39,633 bases of DNA from Staphylococcus cornubiensis (GCF_900183575.1 NZ_FXUZ01000018.1:1-39633), one strand, 5' to 3'; shown: positions 24,773-36,700, counted from the first letter of the stretch. A program made the numbers and translations. The notes: generated by a model not told the origin, from the sequence alone.

Positions 24773-24850
24773 GTAGTGAGCCCCCCATAGTAATTTAAGT
24801 ATACTTTAATAGTATGTTTTTTAAGAAGTCATAATCTTAACTTTTTTTGA

Positions 24851-25231
24851 TTATATCTCTTTAACCTCAGCAATCATTTCAATCTCTATTTTAACATCTT
24901 TCGGTAAACGTGCGACTTCCACTGCACTTCTCGCAGGACGGTGTGTATCAAAGTATTTCGTATATACTTCGTTCACCTTTTGAAAGTTTTCCATATCCGA
25001 TAAGAAGATTAAAACTTTAACAACGTGATTCAAATCTGAACCAGCAGCTTCAAGTACCGCTTTAAGATTCTCCAACACTTGTTCAGTTTGCTTTTCTACC
25101 GCATCACTTACAATTTCTCCCTCTAAGTTCAACGGTATTTGACCAGAAGTGTAAACGAGGCCATTGACGATTGAAGCATGTGAGTAAGGTCCAACTGCAT
25201 TAGGTGCATGGTTCGTGTTAATGATTTTCAA
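24851..25231 (-). CDS. ridA: RidA / YabJ enamine-imine deaminase
   Basis: 126-residue YjgF/YER057c/UK114 family protein; hydrolyses reactive 2-aminoacrylate-type intermediates. Conserved parts include the N-terminal GPYSHA, YTSGQIP and the C-terminal catalytic [13 protein letters not shown] (Arg plus Glu). It lies 23 bp after purR and upstream of spoVG. In S. aureus a sigma B promoter precedes it; I could not find a well-spaced one here. Confidence 0.96.
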   Translation of the reverse strand: MKIINTNHAPNAVGPYSHASIVNGLVYTSGQIPLNLEGEIVSDAVEKQTEQVLENLKAVLEAAGSDLNHVVKVLIFLSDMENFQKVNEVYTKYFDTHRPARSAVEVARLPKDVKIEIEMIAEVKEI

Positions 25232-25254
25232 ATGATTGAACGCTCCTTTTACCT

Positions 25255-26076
25255 TTAAAATTTAGATAGACTATTCCCTGATTCGACTTTAAACTCTTGA
25301 TTATATTCATCGACATCAGAAAGGCGTACTAAGGAAGTATAATCTTCAATCAGTCGTTGTTTGACTTCTTTGGATTCTACAAGTACTGATACCCCTTTTA
25401 CATGGGCTTTAAACTCATTCATTAAATTCATCACACCATTAATTGAGCCACCAGCACGCATAAAGTCGTCAACAATCAACACATTTGAATGTTCCTTTAG
25501 CGTACGTTTAGATAATACCATCGTTTCGATTTTTCTTGTTGATCCTGAAACATAGTTGATTGAAACGGTTGAACCTTCTGTAACCTTGTTGTCCTTCCGA
25601 ATGACAACAACAGGTAAATTGAGCACACTCGCAACCGCATTCGCCAATGAAATCCCTTTTGTAGCAATCGTCACAATCGCATCCAACTCTTCTTGCATGT
25701 AAATCGTCGCAATGAGTCGGCCCACACGTTTTAACAATGCAGGATTCCCCATAAGATCAGAAAGGAATAAATATCCTCCTGGTAATAAGCGCTCTTTTTC
25801 TTGCAAGAGTGCTATCACTTCTTCAATCACTGCTTGCGCCTCATCCTTTTGCATTTGTGGGCGATATTTCACACCCCCACTTGCGCCAGATATTGTTTCC
25901 ACTGTTCCTAATCCTTCTTTAACCAATGTGTCCTTAATAATTTGAACGTCTTCACTAATTGATGACTTCGCTTGTTCAAATTTGGTTACAAAATATGTCA
26001 GTGGTACAAGCTTATTCGGATTATTGATTAAGTACTGAGTCATATAAACAATACGTTCGCTTCTTTTGTATCGCAT
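25255..26076 (-). CDS. purR: purine operon repressor PurR
   Basis: Represses purine synthesis genes; PRPP relieves repression. The 273 residues have an N-terminal winged helix ([19 protein letters not shown]) and a C-terminal phosphoribosyltransferase-like domain with the PRPP loop [13 protein letters not shown], as in the Bacillus/Staphylococcus family. The GTG at 26085 falls next to the GGAG/AAAGG site; ATG 26076 fits better in spacing and family start. Directly after ispE (21 bp). Confidence 0.96.
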   Translation of the reverse strand: MRYKRSERIVYMTQYLINNPNKLVPLTYFVTKFEQAKSSISEDVQIIKDTLVKEGLGTVETISGASGGVKYRPQMQKDEAQAVIEEVIALLQEKERLLPGGYLFLSDLMGNPALLKRVGRLIATIYMQEELDAIVTIATKGISLANAVASVLNLPVVVIRKDNKVTEGSTVSINYVSGSTRKIETMVLSKRTLKEHSNVLIVDDFMRAGGSINGVMNLMNEFKAHVKGVSVLVESKEVKQRLIEDYTSLVRLSDVDEYNQEFKVESGNSLSKF

Positions 26077-26097
26077 TGCTGTCACCCTTTCTCCTTT

Positions 26098-26946
26098 TTA
26101 CCCCAGTGTCCTTACGAGATAGACATCATTACAACAACCGCTCACTGCATTAAAAATATGGCGAGCTTGTCGTTCGCGTTGTGCAAAGCCATATACCGTC
26201 GGGCCGCTACCACTCATCAATGCACCGTCCGCACCGTTATTGAGCATATTTGTTTTAATTTTAGCAATTTCCGGTTGGAGTCGCATCGAAACAGGCTCTA
26301 AGCGGTTAGACAAACTTTGGCATAGCGCATCATAGTCATTCTCTTCAATCGCTTTTAAGCATTGCGCTGTATGAACTGGAAAAGGTTGGCTCAAATCTAA
26401 ACCACCATAAATCTCTGGTGTCGATAAGCCGGCTTGTGGTTTAGCAATAATGACCCAAGCTGAAGGGGTTTTCGGTAAAATCTCGAGAATTTCACCGCGT
26501 CCTTTACAAAGCGCCGTAGTGCCGTACACACAAAATGGCACATCCGAACCAATCGCCGCAGAAAGCTCACTCAATTCATCAAGAGAGCGATTTAATTCAA
26601 ACAAACGATTCATACCACGCATGGTTGCTGCTGCATCACTTGAGCCTCCTGCAAGCCCTGCTGCGACAGGAATGTTCTTTTCTAAAGTAATCGTTACACC
26701 TTGCTTAATTTGGTAAGTTTCTTTCATCAAAAGTGCTGCTCGATAAGCTAGATTACGATCATCAGAAGGAATAAACGTTTCATCAACCTTTAAAACGATA
26801 CGTGAATCATTTCTTTTTTCAAATGATAACCGATCGTTCAAATCGATTGTTGTCATAATCATTTCAACTTCATGATAACCGTCATCTCTTTTGTACAAAG
26901 TATCTAATGTCAAATTGATTTTAGCAGGAGCTGTTTCATAAATCAT
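26098..26946 (-). CDS. ispE: 4-diphosphocytidyl-2-C-methyl-D-erythritol kinase-like (IspE)
   Basis: GHMP-family kinase of 282 residues with [10 protein letters not shown] at the N-terminus, the glycine-rich ATP motif [14 protein letters not shown] near residue 92 and [10 protein letters not shown] near the C-terminus. IspE normally phosphorylates CDP-ME in the MEP isoprenoid pathway. Staphylococci generally use mevalonate instead, and no other MEP gene is visible here, so the physiological role is uncertain. It heads the ispE-purR-ridA-spoVG run. Confidence 0.9.
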   Translation of the reverse strand: MIYETAPAKINLTLDTLYKRDDGYHEVEMIMTTIDLNDRLSFEKRNDSRIVLKVDETFIPSDDRNLAYRAALLMKETYQIKQGVTITLEKNIPVAAGLAGGSSDAAATMRGMNRLFELNRSLDELSELSAAIGSDVPFCVYGTTALCKGRGEILEILPKTPSAWVIIAKPQAGLSTPEIYGGLDLSQPFPVHTAQCLKAIEENDYDALCQSLSNRLEPVSMRLQPEIAKIKTNMLNNGADGALMSGSGPTVYGFAQRERQARHIFNAVSGCCNDVYLVRTLG

Positions 26947-27101
26947 TCCAATTTCCTCTTTCCAAATGGTATTACTGTGATTTTAACACATAACCGTTTC
27001 AAAGTGCGCTCATACAGATTAAAATGTCCCAGTCCCAGACAGCTACTGCGTTAAACCGTAGCATTATCAAAGTTAGAAGATGTCATTTTGTTTTCGATTT
27101 C

Positions 27102-27132
27102 ATCCCTCAGGAGTCTCGCCCAATTTAGCAAT
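27102..27132 (-). repeat. truncated copy of the dispersed GACTCCTGAGGGAT repeat
   Basis: On the minus strand it reads ATTGCTAAATTGGGCGAGACTCC then TGAGGGAT, matching the left half of the element at 30386-30560 (ATTGCAAGAATTGTGCAAGACTCC, TGAGGGAT) with a few differences. The pairing right half is missing. Confidence 0.6.
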
Positions 27133-27508
27133 TGAATATCAAAATCATGAATTAATGAAGACAACCCCATAACATCCAATGATGACGTCCATTCATTCTC
27201 ATTTTTGGCTGTTTTGTTATCATTAATAAAAATATGGACTAGGAAAACTTAATGTTCCAACATCAACAAGTGATGAGGCGCTATCAAAATCTAATCATCG
27301 TATCACCGTTGTTCAACGTACCTTCACGTATACAAGAACGACGTATGACAAAAGTTTTCATCGCCTTAGTTTAACAACAATGCTTCAAATTAAAAAGTTT
27401 GATACAAGTTATTTTCGTCCTCATCGATGTAAGTCAAAAGGGATGTGGCGGGAAATGTTGTCACTTTGCCCAATAAGGCTGTATGTGTTGAAAGACATCT
27501 CTACACAA

Positions 27509-27543
27509 TAAAAAACCACTCTACTCACGTCAGTAGAATGGTT
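27509..27543 (-). terminator. terminator after veg
   Basis: AACCATTCTACT pairs with AGTAGAGTGGTT, 6-nt loop, followed by TTTTATTG on the minus strand, about 25 nt past the veg stop. Confidence 0.93.
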
Positions 27544-27567
27544 ATTATGTAGATAGTCTCTGTATAT

Positions 27568-27834
27568 TTAGTGTGCGATTACTTCTTGTTGTAACTCATC
27601 TTCTACAAATGATACTTTGACATTTTCAGTCAATACATCTGCATAAGTATAAGATACACGTTCAAAATTATGTTTCTCTGGGTCCAATTCTACAACGAAC
27701 ACTGACGGATAAGTCTCAGTGAGTACTCCGCAACGTTCAATCGTTTTTTTGCGACCTCCATTAGCTTTAAGTACAATACGATTTCCTAATTGACAATCAA
27801 GAGAGTTTTTGATGTCTCCAATAGATTTTGGCAT
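27568..27834 (-). CDS. veg: Veg protein (biofilm/matrix-associated)
   Basis: 88-residue small beta-rich protein (DUF1021) starting [19 protein letters not shown], with the conserved [11 protein letters not shown] and [10 protein letters not shown]. In Bacillus, Veg stimulates biofilm genes through the SinR pathway; in staphylococci its role is unclear. The frame opens at 27909, but GAGGTGGAG precedes ATG 27834. It has its own strong promoter and terminator, so it is a highly expressed single-gene unit. Confidence 0.95.
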   Translation of the reverse strand: MPKSIGDIKNSLDCQLGNRIVLKANGGRKKTIERCGVLTETYPSVFVVELDPEKHNFERVSYTYADVLTENVKVSFVEDELQQEVIAH

Positions 27835-27858
27835 ATTGCTCCACCTCGCTACAAGTGT

Positions 27859-27888
27859 ATTATAACACATCTCGAAGTATTTCGTCAA
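27859..27888 (-). promoter_or_regulatory. strong veg promoter
   Basis: TTGACG (-35, 27883-27888), 18-bp spacer, TATAAT (-10, 27859-27864), 25 bp before the start. The Bacillus veg promoter is a classic strong vegetative promoter. Confidence 0.85.
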
Positions 27889-27933
27889 ATAAAATTTCAA
27901 TTTTAGCAAGGTGGAAAGCTGTTGTCAATCAAT

Positions 27934-29368
<1,435 letters not shown>

Positions 29369-29407
29369 CTTTGCACCTTCTTTATGTTTGTCATCACTTT
29401 TATCTTA

Positions 29408-30175
29408 TTACAATCCAAATAATTTCTCCGCATTTTCTGTTGTTTGGCGTGCGACCGCTTCATATGAAATGCCACGTAACTGCGCAATTTCTTCAGCAAC
29501 TAAAGTGACACGTGCAGGTTCATTACGTTTACCGCGGTATGGGTGTGGTGTTAAATAAGGCGCATCCGTTTCGACAAGCAGACGCTCCAATGGCACATGT
29601 TTTGCCACTTCTTTAGGTTGTTTCGCATTTTTAAATGTTACTGGTCCACCTAAAGAAATGTGGAAGTTTAGCTTATTAATGACCACATCGGCAATTTCTG
29701 GAGAACCGCTGAAACTGTGCATAATGCCGCCTACTTCTTCAGCATGTTCTTCCATCAAGATGTCAATACAATCTTGTGTCGCTTCTCGATTGTGGATGAC
29801 GATTGGTAACTTCACACGTTTCGCTAACGCAATTTGTTTACGGAATACTTCTTTTTGAATATCTTTCGGTGATTTGTCCCAATGATAATCTAAGCCCATC
29901 TCACCAATACCAATCACTTTAGGATGTTCCGCTAACTTTTCAATCCACGCTAAACGTTCATCCGTAAAGTCAATCGCATCAACCGGGTGCCAACCAATAA
30001 TGGCATAAATAAAATCATAATCCTCTATCAATTGCATCGCGCGTTCAATCGTCTTCGTATCAAAACCCACCACAAACATGCGATCCACGCCAGCATCAAG
30101 CGCACGTTGAATCACATCCTCTAAATCTTTATCGTATTGATCCGCATTTAAATGCACATGAGTATCAATTAACAT
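29408..30175 (-). CDS. tatD: TatD family metal-dependent deoxyribonuclease
   Basis: 255-residue TIM-barrel hydrolase. It has the metal-binding HxH (His6, His8 in IDTHVHLN), GIGEMGLDYHW, IVIHNREA, MHSFSG and the C-terminal LVETDAPYLTP. Probably a 3'-5' exonuclease or endonuclease acting in DNA turnover or repair; the natural substrate is not settled. GAGGAGG abuts ATG 30181 and lies 6 nt before ATG 30175, so the latter is chosen. Upstream of rnmV by 39 bp. Confidence 0.94.
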   Translation of the reverse strand: MLIDTHVHLNADQYDKDLEDVIQRALDAGVDRMFVVGFDTKTIERAMQLIEDYDFIYAIIGWHPVDAIDFTDERLAWIEKLAEHPKVIGIGEMGLDYHWDKSPKDIQKEVFRKQIALAKRVKLPIVIHNREATQDCIDILMEEHAEEVGGIMHSFSGSPEIADVVINKLNFHISLGGPVTFKNAKQPKEVAKHVPLERLLVETDAPYLTPHPYRGKRNEPARVTLVAEEIAQLRGISYEAVARQTTENAEKLFGL

Positions 30176-30313
30176 AAACATCCTCCTCTATCATTCAAAA
30201 TTGCACGCTCACGTTCACACATTACTTCACTATTACCACATTAAAAACATTCCACACATCAAGATCAGTTCGAGGCACACATTAACCTCTTGCTACCTTC
30301 TCTCCTCAAAAAC

Positions 30314-30370
30314 TGAAGGATGATGTGATGGGCGTACTTTACGACGTACTGTTTGATTTCAATCACTTCA
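30314..30370. repeat. inverted repeat next to the large palindromic element
   Basis: Arms TGAAG-(6 nt)-GTGAT at 30314-30329 and ATCACTTCA at 30362-30370, with an inner GTAC/GTAC pair (30334-30337, 30346-30349). It lies 16 bp to the left of the large element. Confidence 0.5.
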
Positions 30371-30385
30371 AACCACCATTCACCA

Positions 30386-30560
30386 GTTTGAGGCACTCAT
30401 CTAGATTGCAAGAATTGTGCAAGACTCCTGAGGGATTAGCTGATCCGGAAAATCCACCAACGCCTCCTCCAATGTAACAGTTCAGTCTAGCGTTGGTTAG
30501 TTGAAGGATCAGCCCCTAGGAAAGCGCAGCACAATTCAGCAATCTGAAGGTTGCTCAAAC
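30386..30560. repeat. 175-bp nested inverted repeat (dispersed palindromic element)
   Basis: Five pairs of arms nest in order: GTTTGAG 30386-30392 with 30554-30560; AGATTGC 30403-30409 with 30539-30545; AATTGTGC 30413-30420 with 30529-30536; GCTGATCC 30439-30446 with 30506-30513; CCAACGC 30457-30463 with 30490-30496. Between arms are GACTCCTGAGGG (left) and CCCCTAGGAAAGCG (right). It would form one long RNA or DNA hairpin. No coding capacity is seen. The half-copy at 27102-27132 shows it is dispersed. Confidence 0.8.
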
Positions 30561-30640
30561 CCGCAAATGTGTCTTGAAATGTTCTATAAATCAAACCCTT
30601 AAATGTACCTTCAAATGTTCCCAATCCACCACTCATGAAA

Positions 30641-30677
30641 CAAAAGAGTGAGACACATCAAATCTGCCGTCTCACTC
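30641..30677 (-). terminator. terminator after metG
   Basis: GAGTGAGAC/GTCTCACTC perfect 9-bp stem, 14-nt loop, then TTTTG on the minus strand, about 24 nt past the metG stop. Confidence 0.85.
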
Positions 30678-30700
30678 CTTAGCTTCATTCCATTCACACA

Positions 30701-32689
<1,989 letters not shown>

Positions 32690-32707
32690 TCAATTCTTAT
32701 CTTATCT

Positions 32708-32736
32708 AATATATCTAAAATTGCATTGTTTTTCAA
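32708..32736 (-). promoter_or_regulatory. metG promoter
   Basis: TTGAAA (-35, 32731-32736), 17-bp spacer, TATATT (-10, 32708-32713), about 30 bp before metG. There is no room for a T-box or S-box leader. Confidence 0.7.
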
Positions 32737-32767
32737 TGTTGCAACCTATTTGTCTTATAGTGTTTTA

Positions 32768-33601
32768 CTAATCAATATCATGAAAAATATTGTAGACCGT
32801 TTTGCTCGACATATCGCGTTCTTGTGCCACTTTTTTAATCGCCGCTTTCGGTTTCATACCTTCATCAATATAATGCGTGACGTGGTCCTCAACAGACATC
32901 GATTCAAACCATGCCGTTTCTTCGACTGGTGCAGCGCCTTCGATAATCACCACAAATTCACCTCGTAACGGAATAGCCGTTTCAAGTTGTTCAAGCAATA
33001 CGGTCACAGGTGCAGTCGTAATTTGTTCGAACTTCTTCGTCAACTCTCGACCGAGTGTCACCGTTCGTTCAGCATCGACTTTAGCAATGGCTTCGAGCGT
33101 ATCTTTCACACGGTGCGGTGACTCATACAACAATAACGTGCTTTCTTGATACATTCTCGTTTCAAGTATCGCGATTTTGTCACGTGTTTTGCGCGGTAAA
33201 AATCCTAAAAACGTATATGTAAATGACGGTAATCCACTGGCCATCAATGCTGTCAAACCTGCATTCGCACCCGGAATAGGTACAACAGTGACACCTTGTT
33301 CATGGGCACGAACGACCAATTCATATCCTGGATCTGAAATTAATGGCAGACCTGCATCAGAGACCAATGCAATATTTTTCCCTGCTACAAGCATGTCGAT
33401 TAAAATTTCCGTTTCCTGTTCTTTATTATGGTCATGATACGATTTTAAAGGTGTCGTAATCTCAAAATGATGACACAATTTCTTCGTCACACGTGTATCT
33501 TCACATGCGATGAGGTCCACCTGTTGTAACGTATGAATCGCCCGGAATGTCATATCTTCTAAATTTCCGATGGGCGTACCGACTAAATAGAGCTCTCCCA
33601 T
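32768..33601 (-). CDS. rsmI: 16S rRNA (cytidine-1402-2'-O) methyltransferase
   Basis: SAM-dependent enzyme of the tetrapyrrole-methylase fold that methylates the 2'-OH of C1402 in the decoding centre. The 277 residues start MGELYLVGTPIGNLEDMTFRA and contain SDAGLPLISDPGYELV, with YESPHR in the middle. The frame opens with a TTG at 33616 that lies inside GAGGAG; ATG 33601 is 7 nt after that site and fits the family. One bp after the GIY-YIG gene. Confidence 0.96.
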   Translation of the reverse strand: MGELYLVGTPIGNLEDMTFRAIHTLQQVDLIACEDTRVTKKLCHHFEITTPLKSYHDHNKEQETEILIDMLVAGKNIALVSDAGLPLISDPGYELVVRAHEQGVTVVPIPGANAGLTALMASGLPSFTYTFLGFLPRKTRDKIAILETRMYQESTLLLYESPHRVKDTLEAIAKVDAERTVTLGRELTKKFEQITTAPVTVLLEQLETAIPLRGEFVVIIEGAAPVEETAWFESMSVEDHVTHYIDEGMKPKAAIKKVAQERDMSSKTVYNIFHDID

Positions 33602-33602
33602 G

Positions 33603-33851
33603 TTATCGCTCCTCAATTAATTGTATTTTTTGTTGTCGCGTCAACTTTTTAATCGCATGTTCTCGCTTTAACGCTTCCGATTTTGTCTCAAAGATTTCAT
33701 GATACCGCAATTGGACAGGTCGTCTCGTTTTCGTATATTTCGCACCCTTACCTTCATTATGTTTGATAAGACGCGCTTCCAAATCATTCGTATACCCCGT
33801 ATAAAATGTCGCATCATTACATTGCACAATATACGTATAATGTTTAGCCAT
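33603..33851 (-). CDS. yazA: GIY-YIG domain protein (YazA family)
   Basis: 82 residues, almost entirely one GIY-YIG nuclease-like domain: YTYIVQC and FYTGYTNDL give the two signature strands, and EGKGAKYTKTRRP follows with the conserved Arg. Function is not established; such single-domain proteins may be DNA structure-specific nucleases. It overlaps the methyltransferase gene upstream by 8 nt and abuts rsmI, so it is co-translated with them. Confidence 0.92.
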   Translation of the reverse strand: MAKHYTYIVQCNDATFYTGYTNDLEARLIKHNEGKGAKYTKTRRPVQLRYHEIFETKSEALKREHAIKKLTRQQKIQLIEER

Positions 33852-34569
33852 AATAAATCTCCTTCATTTCTGGCGTATAGTCACCTTGTTCATCATAAAT
33901 ATAAAAAGGACGTGCAATATCCAAGCCTTGACGCCCACCTTTACGCCCTTCAACGACAATCGTTTGTGCGGCTTTACCAGGCTTACTGTAAATCATATGC
34001 AGGCGTTTCGGCTCTATACGATAGCGACGCATAGACTCAAACAAATCAAGCATCCGTTCTGCTCGATGCACCATCACAATGCGTCCGCCTTCTTTTAACA
34101 AATGATTACTGACGCGCAAACAATCGTCTAATGTGCAATAAATTTCATGTCGCGCAATTTTATGGGCTTCAAGTTGATGTTGGTTCGTTTGATTGGCTTT
34201 AAAATAAGGGGGATTACACGTGATTAAATCAAACTGTGCCGGGGCATACGCTTGAATGAGCGCATTAATATCCATTTCAAGCATCGTAATCCGTTCTTCT
34301 AAATGATTGTACTGAACACTCCGCTCTGCCATGTCAACAAGTTGCGGTTGAATTTCTACACCGGTAATCGTGTTCATCCCTTTATCCGACAATAACAAAG
34401 GAATGACACCATTACCTGAGCACATATCTAAAATACGATCTCGTTTTCTCACTTCTGTAAAATAACCTAATAAAAGTGCGTCTGTAGAAAAAGAAAAGAC
34501 CGCATCATTTTGAATAATGCGTAAGTCTTCTCGTATTAAATAGTCCAGTCTTTCACCTGGTTGTAACAT
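33844..34569 (-). CDS. TrmN6-like tRNA (adenine-N6) methyltransferase family protein (YabB)
   Basis: 241-residue Rossmann-fold methyltransferase with SAM motif I ILDMCSGNGVIPLLL and the N6-adenine motif NPPYFK. This resembles the tRNA1(Val)-A37 methyltransferase family, but activity in staphylococci is not something I can confirm. The frame opens at 34596 inside yabA; AGAGGTG lies 6 nt before ATG 34569, 10 bp after the yabA stop, so that start is chosen. Confidence 0.88.
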   Translation of the reverse strand: MLQPGERLDYLIREDLRIIQNDAVFSFSTDALLLGYFTEVRKRDRILDMCSGNGVIPLLLSDKGMNTITGVEIQPQLVDMAERSVQYNHLEERITMLEMDINALIQAYAPAQFDLITCNPPYFKANQTNQHQLEAHKIARHEIYCTLDDCLRVSNHLLKEGGRIVMVHRAERMLDLFESMRRYRIEPKRLHMIYSKPGKAAQTIVVEGRKGGRQGLDIARPFYIYDEQGDYTPEMKEIYYG

Positions 34570-34579
34570 CACAGCACCT

Positions 34580-34945
34580 CTATTCTTGCTTTTCATTCAG
34601 CACATTGAGACAAAACATACAATCCTCACCATGACGATGTTTGCCGAATACATCATGACAAATATGAAACCCTTCATGATACAGTTTCGCAAAATATTCA
34701 CGACTTTGACGCGGCTTTTTCGCAGGTTTTTGAGGCGTCACTTCTGTTTCTTGGACTTGCGCTGTTTCGTTATTTTCTCGCTCTTGTTGCATCAATGTTT
34801 TAAAATTATCATTTTCTAGTTGTAATGCTACATTTTCTTCAACCAGCTCTACAGTGAGCGCCTTCAACTCTTGCATCCCTTCATTCAAACGCGCGACGTG
34901 TTGCTCTAACTGCATTAAGCGGGCGAATAATTCGTTTCGATCCAA
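34580..34945 (-). CDS. yabA: replication initiation control protein YabA
   Basis: Negative regulator of DnaA that bridges DnaA and the DnaN clamp. The 121 residues have an N-terminal coiled coil (about 1-60, MDRNELFARLMQLEQHVARL), a Pro/Thr-rich linker and a C-terminal zinc-binding domain (HICHDVFGKHRHGEDCMFC). Position next to ricT and holB links it to the replication cluster, as in Bacillus. Confidence 0.96.
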   Translation of the reverse strand: MDRNELFARLMQLEQHVARLNEGMQELKALTVELVEENVALQLENDNFKTLMQQERENNETAQVQETEVTPQKPAKKPRQSREYFAKLYHEGFHICHDVFGKHRHGEDCMFCLNVLNEKQE

Positions 34946-34958
34946 CAGATGTACCTCC

Positions 34959-35762
34959 CTATTTTAATGTTTCTAATTCTTCAATATGGTATTCCATCAA
35001 TTGTTCCATGCCATCTAGTCGTACTTGCATTGACACATCAATAATATTAAGGCTCACAACTTCACCATGTCCTTCTGGCGTTCGGATACGTGTCCCGATA
35101 TCCGGCAACTGTTCACGTGCTGTCTCATAATAATCGTTTTCGAATTTTAAACAACACATTAAACGACCACATGCACCAGAAATTTTAGTCGGATTTAATG
35201 ATAAATTTTGGTCTTTTGCCATTTTAATAGACACTGGTTCAAAATCCCCTAAAAATGTTGCACAGCAAAGCGAGCGCCCACACGGACCAATGCCACCGAG
35301 TAACTTCGCTTCATCACGTACACCAATTTGACGTAATTCAATACGTGTTTTTAAGCGTTGTGCCAACATACGGACTAATTTTCTGAAATCAATACGTTCA
35401 TCCGCAGTAAAGTTAAAAATAATTTTAGAACGATCTAAAATGTATTCACAATTAACGACGCGCATCTCAAGCCCTAACTGTTCAACAAATGCTTTACACA
35501 TATCAACTGCTCGAGCTGCGTCCTCATCATTTTTTTCGTATTGGAATAAATCTTCTTCCGTTGCTACACGTAAGACAGGCTTTAATGGAAGTGTGACGTC
35601 CTGCTCCGATACTTCTCTCGGCGCATGTCTCACAACACCTAATTCGTGTCCACGCTTAGATTCCACCACGACATACTGCCCTATAGTGAGCGATGTTGTG
35701 TTCGGCGCATAATATTCTAATGCATTTGCTTTTTCAAAATAAATGCCTACAACAGAATGCAT
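34959..35762 (-). CDS. ricT: RicT (YaaT), PSP1-domain regulator of the Y-complex
   Basis: 267-residue PSP1 protein. In Bacillus it forms the RicA-RicF-RicT complex, which binds [4Fe-4S] clusters and adjusts RNase Y activity. The Cys-rich signatures GGIGPCGRSLCC and SGACGRLMCC are intact, with KMAKDQNLSLNPTKI between them. The GTG at 35771 overlaps the holB stop, but GAAAGGG spacing favours ATG 35762. Preceded by holB, followed by yabA. Confidence 0.94.
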   Translation of the reverse strand: MHSVVGIYFEKANALEYYAPNTTSLTIGQYVVVESKRGHELGVVRHAPREVSEQDVTLPLKPVLRVATEEDLFQYEKNDEDAARAVDMCKAFVEQLGLEMRVVNCEYILDRSKIIFNFTADERIDFRKLVRMLAQRLKTRIELRQIGVRDEAKLLGGIGPCGRSLCCATFLGDFEPVSIKMAKDQNLSLNPTKISGACGRLMCCLKFENDYYETAREQLPDIGTRIRTPEGHGEVVSLNIIDVSMQVRLDGMEQLMEYHIEELETLK

Positions 35763-35767
35763 AAGCG

Positions 35768-36700
35768 TCACCCTTTCATTTTTATTGTAATTTGCTCAAA
35801 TACTAGCGTGGGGTTCACGTTTTGATTGAGCTTTTTATGTGCTTCTGTTATTTGTTCAATCATATAGGTTAAATGGTGATAACTCAACTGTGCCACCAAC
35901 GACTCATATTCTGACTGCAACTCTGAAAACGTAATCCGGTCGATCATTCCGACTTTGACGTACATTAAATCTTGAAAATATGCATTGATACCAGATAACG
36001 CCAATAATTGCAATTGTCTATTTTTCGCATGCTTCATCAATTCCACGACACCAATTAATGCCATCTCACGTTGCTTTAACAATTTATGACACCATTGTAA
36101 GATCATTTTACGCATCGGTGCCAATTCAACATTTTCATGCAATTGTTGTGCTACTTCAAGTTGGGTCGTATATGTACTTAACAACTCTGCAATAGGCGCA
36201 GTAATCGTTTCATCTTGCGCTGTTAATCGCGACACAAATGTAGCACGTGACATCGGTTTAAAATACACATGCTGGCAACGAGAATGAATCGTATCTAAAA
36301 TTTGTTCAGGCTTTGTTGTCATGATAATCGCTATCGTATTTTTCGGTGGTTCCTCTAAAAACTTAAGGATACTATTTTCACCTTGAATCGTTAATTTTTC
36401 AAAGTCTTGAATAATGTAGACTTTATATTCACCTTCAATAGGTAATTGGTTCATATGGTGGACTAACGTTTCGACCTGTTCCTTTTTTAACGTCGACTCA
36501 TCCGTCATCACATATTGAAAATCGGGATGGTTTTGTCCTTCCACTTTCAAACGACATCGTTCTTCATCTTGACATAAAATTAACTGCGCAAAGGCTATCG
36601 CGGTCGTCTTCATTGCTTCAGCGTCATCACCTTCGAATAAATACGCATGTGACAATTTTTGATTGTGATATGCTTTGGTGAGTTGTTCAATTACTTCCAT
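35768..36700 (-). CDS. holB: DNA polymerase III delta' subunit
   Basis: Clamp-loader subunit, about 310 residues. It has the SRC sensor-like motif TIHSRCQHVYF, GENSILKFLEEPP and HPDFQYV. The P-loop position reads GDDAEAMKTT instead of GxxxxGKT, so ATP binding is not expected, typical of delta'. The frame opens at 36742 but residues before MEVIEQL have no counterpart in relatives I recall, and AAGG precedes ATG 36700. First gene of holB-ricT-yabA-trmN-yazA-rsmI. Confidence 0.95.
   Translation of the reverse strand: MEVIEQLTKAYHNQKLSHAYLFEGDDAEAMKTTAIAFAQLILCQDEERCRLKVEGQNHPDFQYVMTDESTLKKEQVETLVHHMNQLPIEGEYKVYIIQDFEKLTIQGENSILKFLEEPPKNTIAIIMTTKPEQILDTIHSRCQHVYFKPMSRATFVSRLTAQDETITAPIAELLSTYTTQLEVAQQLHENVELAPMRKMILQWCHKLLKQREMALIGVVELMKHAKNRQLQLLALSGINAYFQDLMYVKVGMIDRITFSELQSEYESLVAQLSYHHLTYMIEQITEAHKKLNQNVNPTLVFEQITIKMKG

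Larger units (their letters stand above)
26947..27567. other. 620-bp interval without a supported gene; remnant DNA
   Basis: It contains the veg terminator (27509-27543), a half-copy of the dispersed palindromic element (27102-27132) and two long open frames without start or ribosome site. One is on minus, 27051-27248 (about 65 codons, ending DNATV); the other on plus, 27230-27511 (about 93 codons). I recognise neither. Decayed insertion DNA is the simplest reading. Confidence 0.5.
30176..30700. other. 525-bp interval with palindromic DNA between metG and tatD
   Basis: It holds the metG terminator (30641-30677), the 175-bp nested inverted repeat (30386-30560) and a second, smaller inverted repeat (30314-30370). 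No coding frame is supported. Confidence 0.7.

Noticed and set aside
25262..25295. Sigma B-like promoter inside the 3' end of purR (GTTTAA ... GGGAAT) for ridA-spoVG
   Set aside because: The spacer is only about 10 bp, too short for sigma B (12-14 expected), and the -10 is imperfect. The promoter known in S. aureus may lie elsewhere.
27030..27075. GCTAC/GTAGC inverted arms downstream of the startless minus-strand frame
   Set aside because: Only 5 bp of pairing, no T run, and no conserved context; not enough to call.
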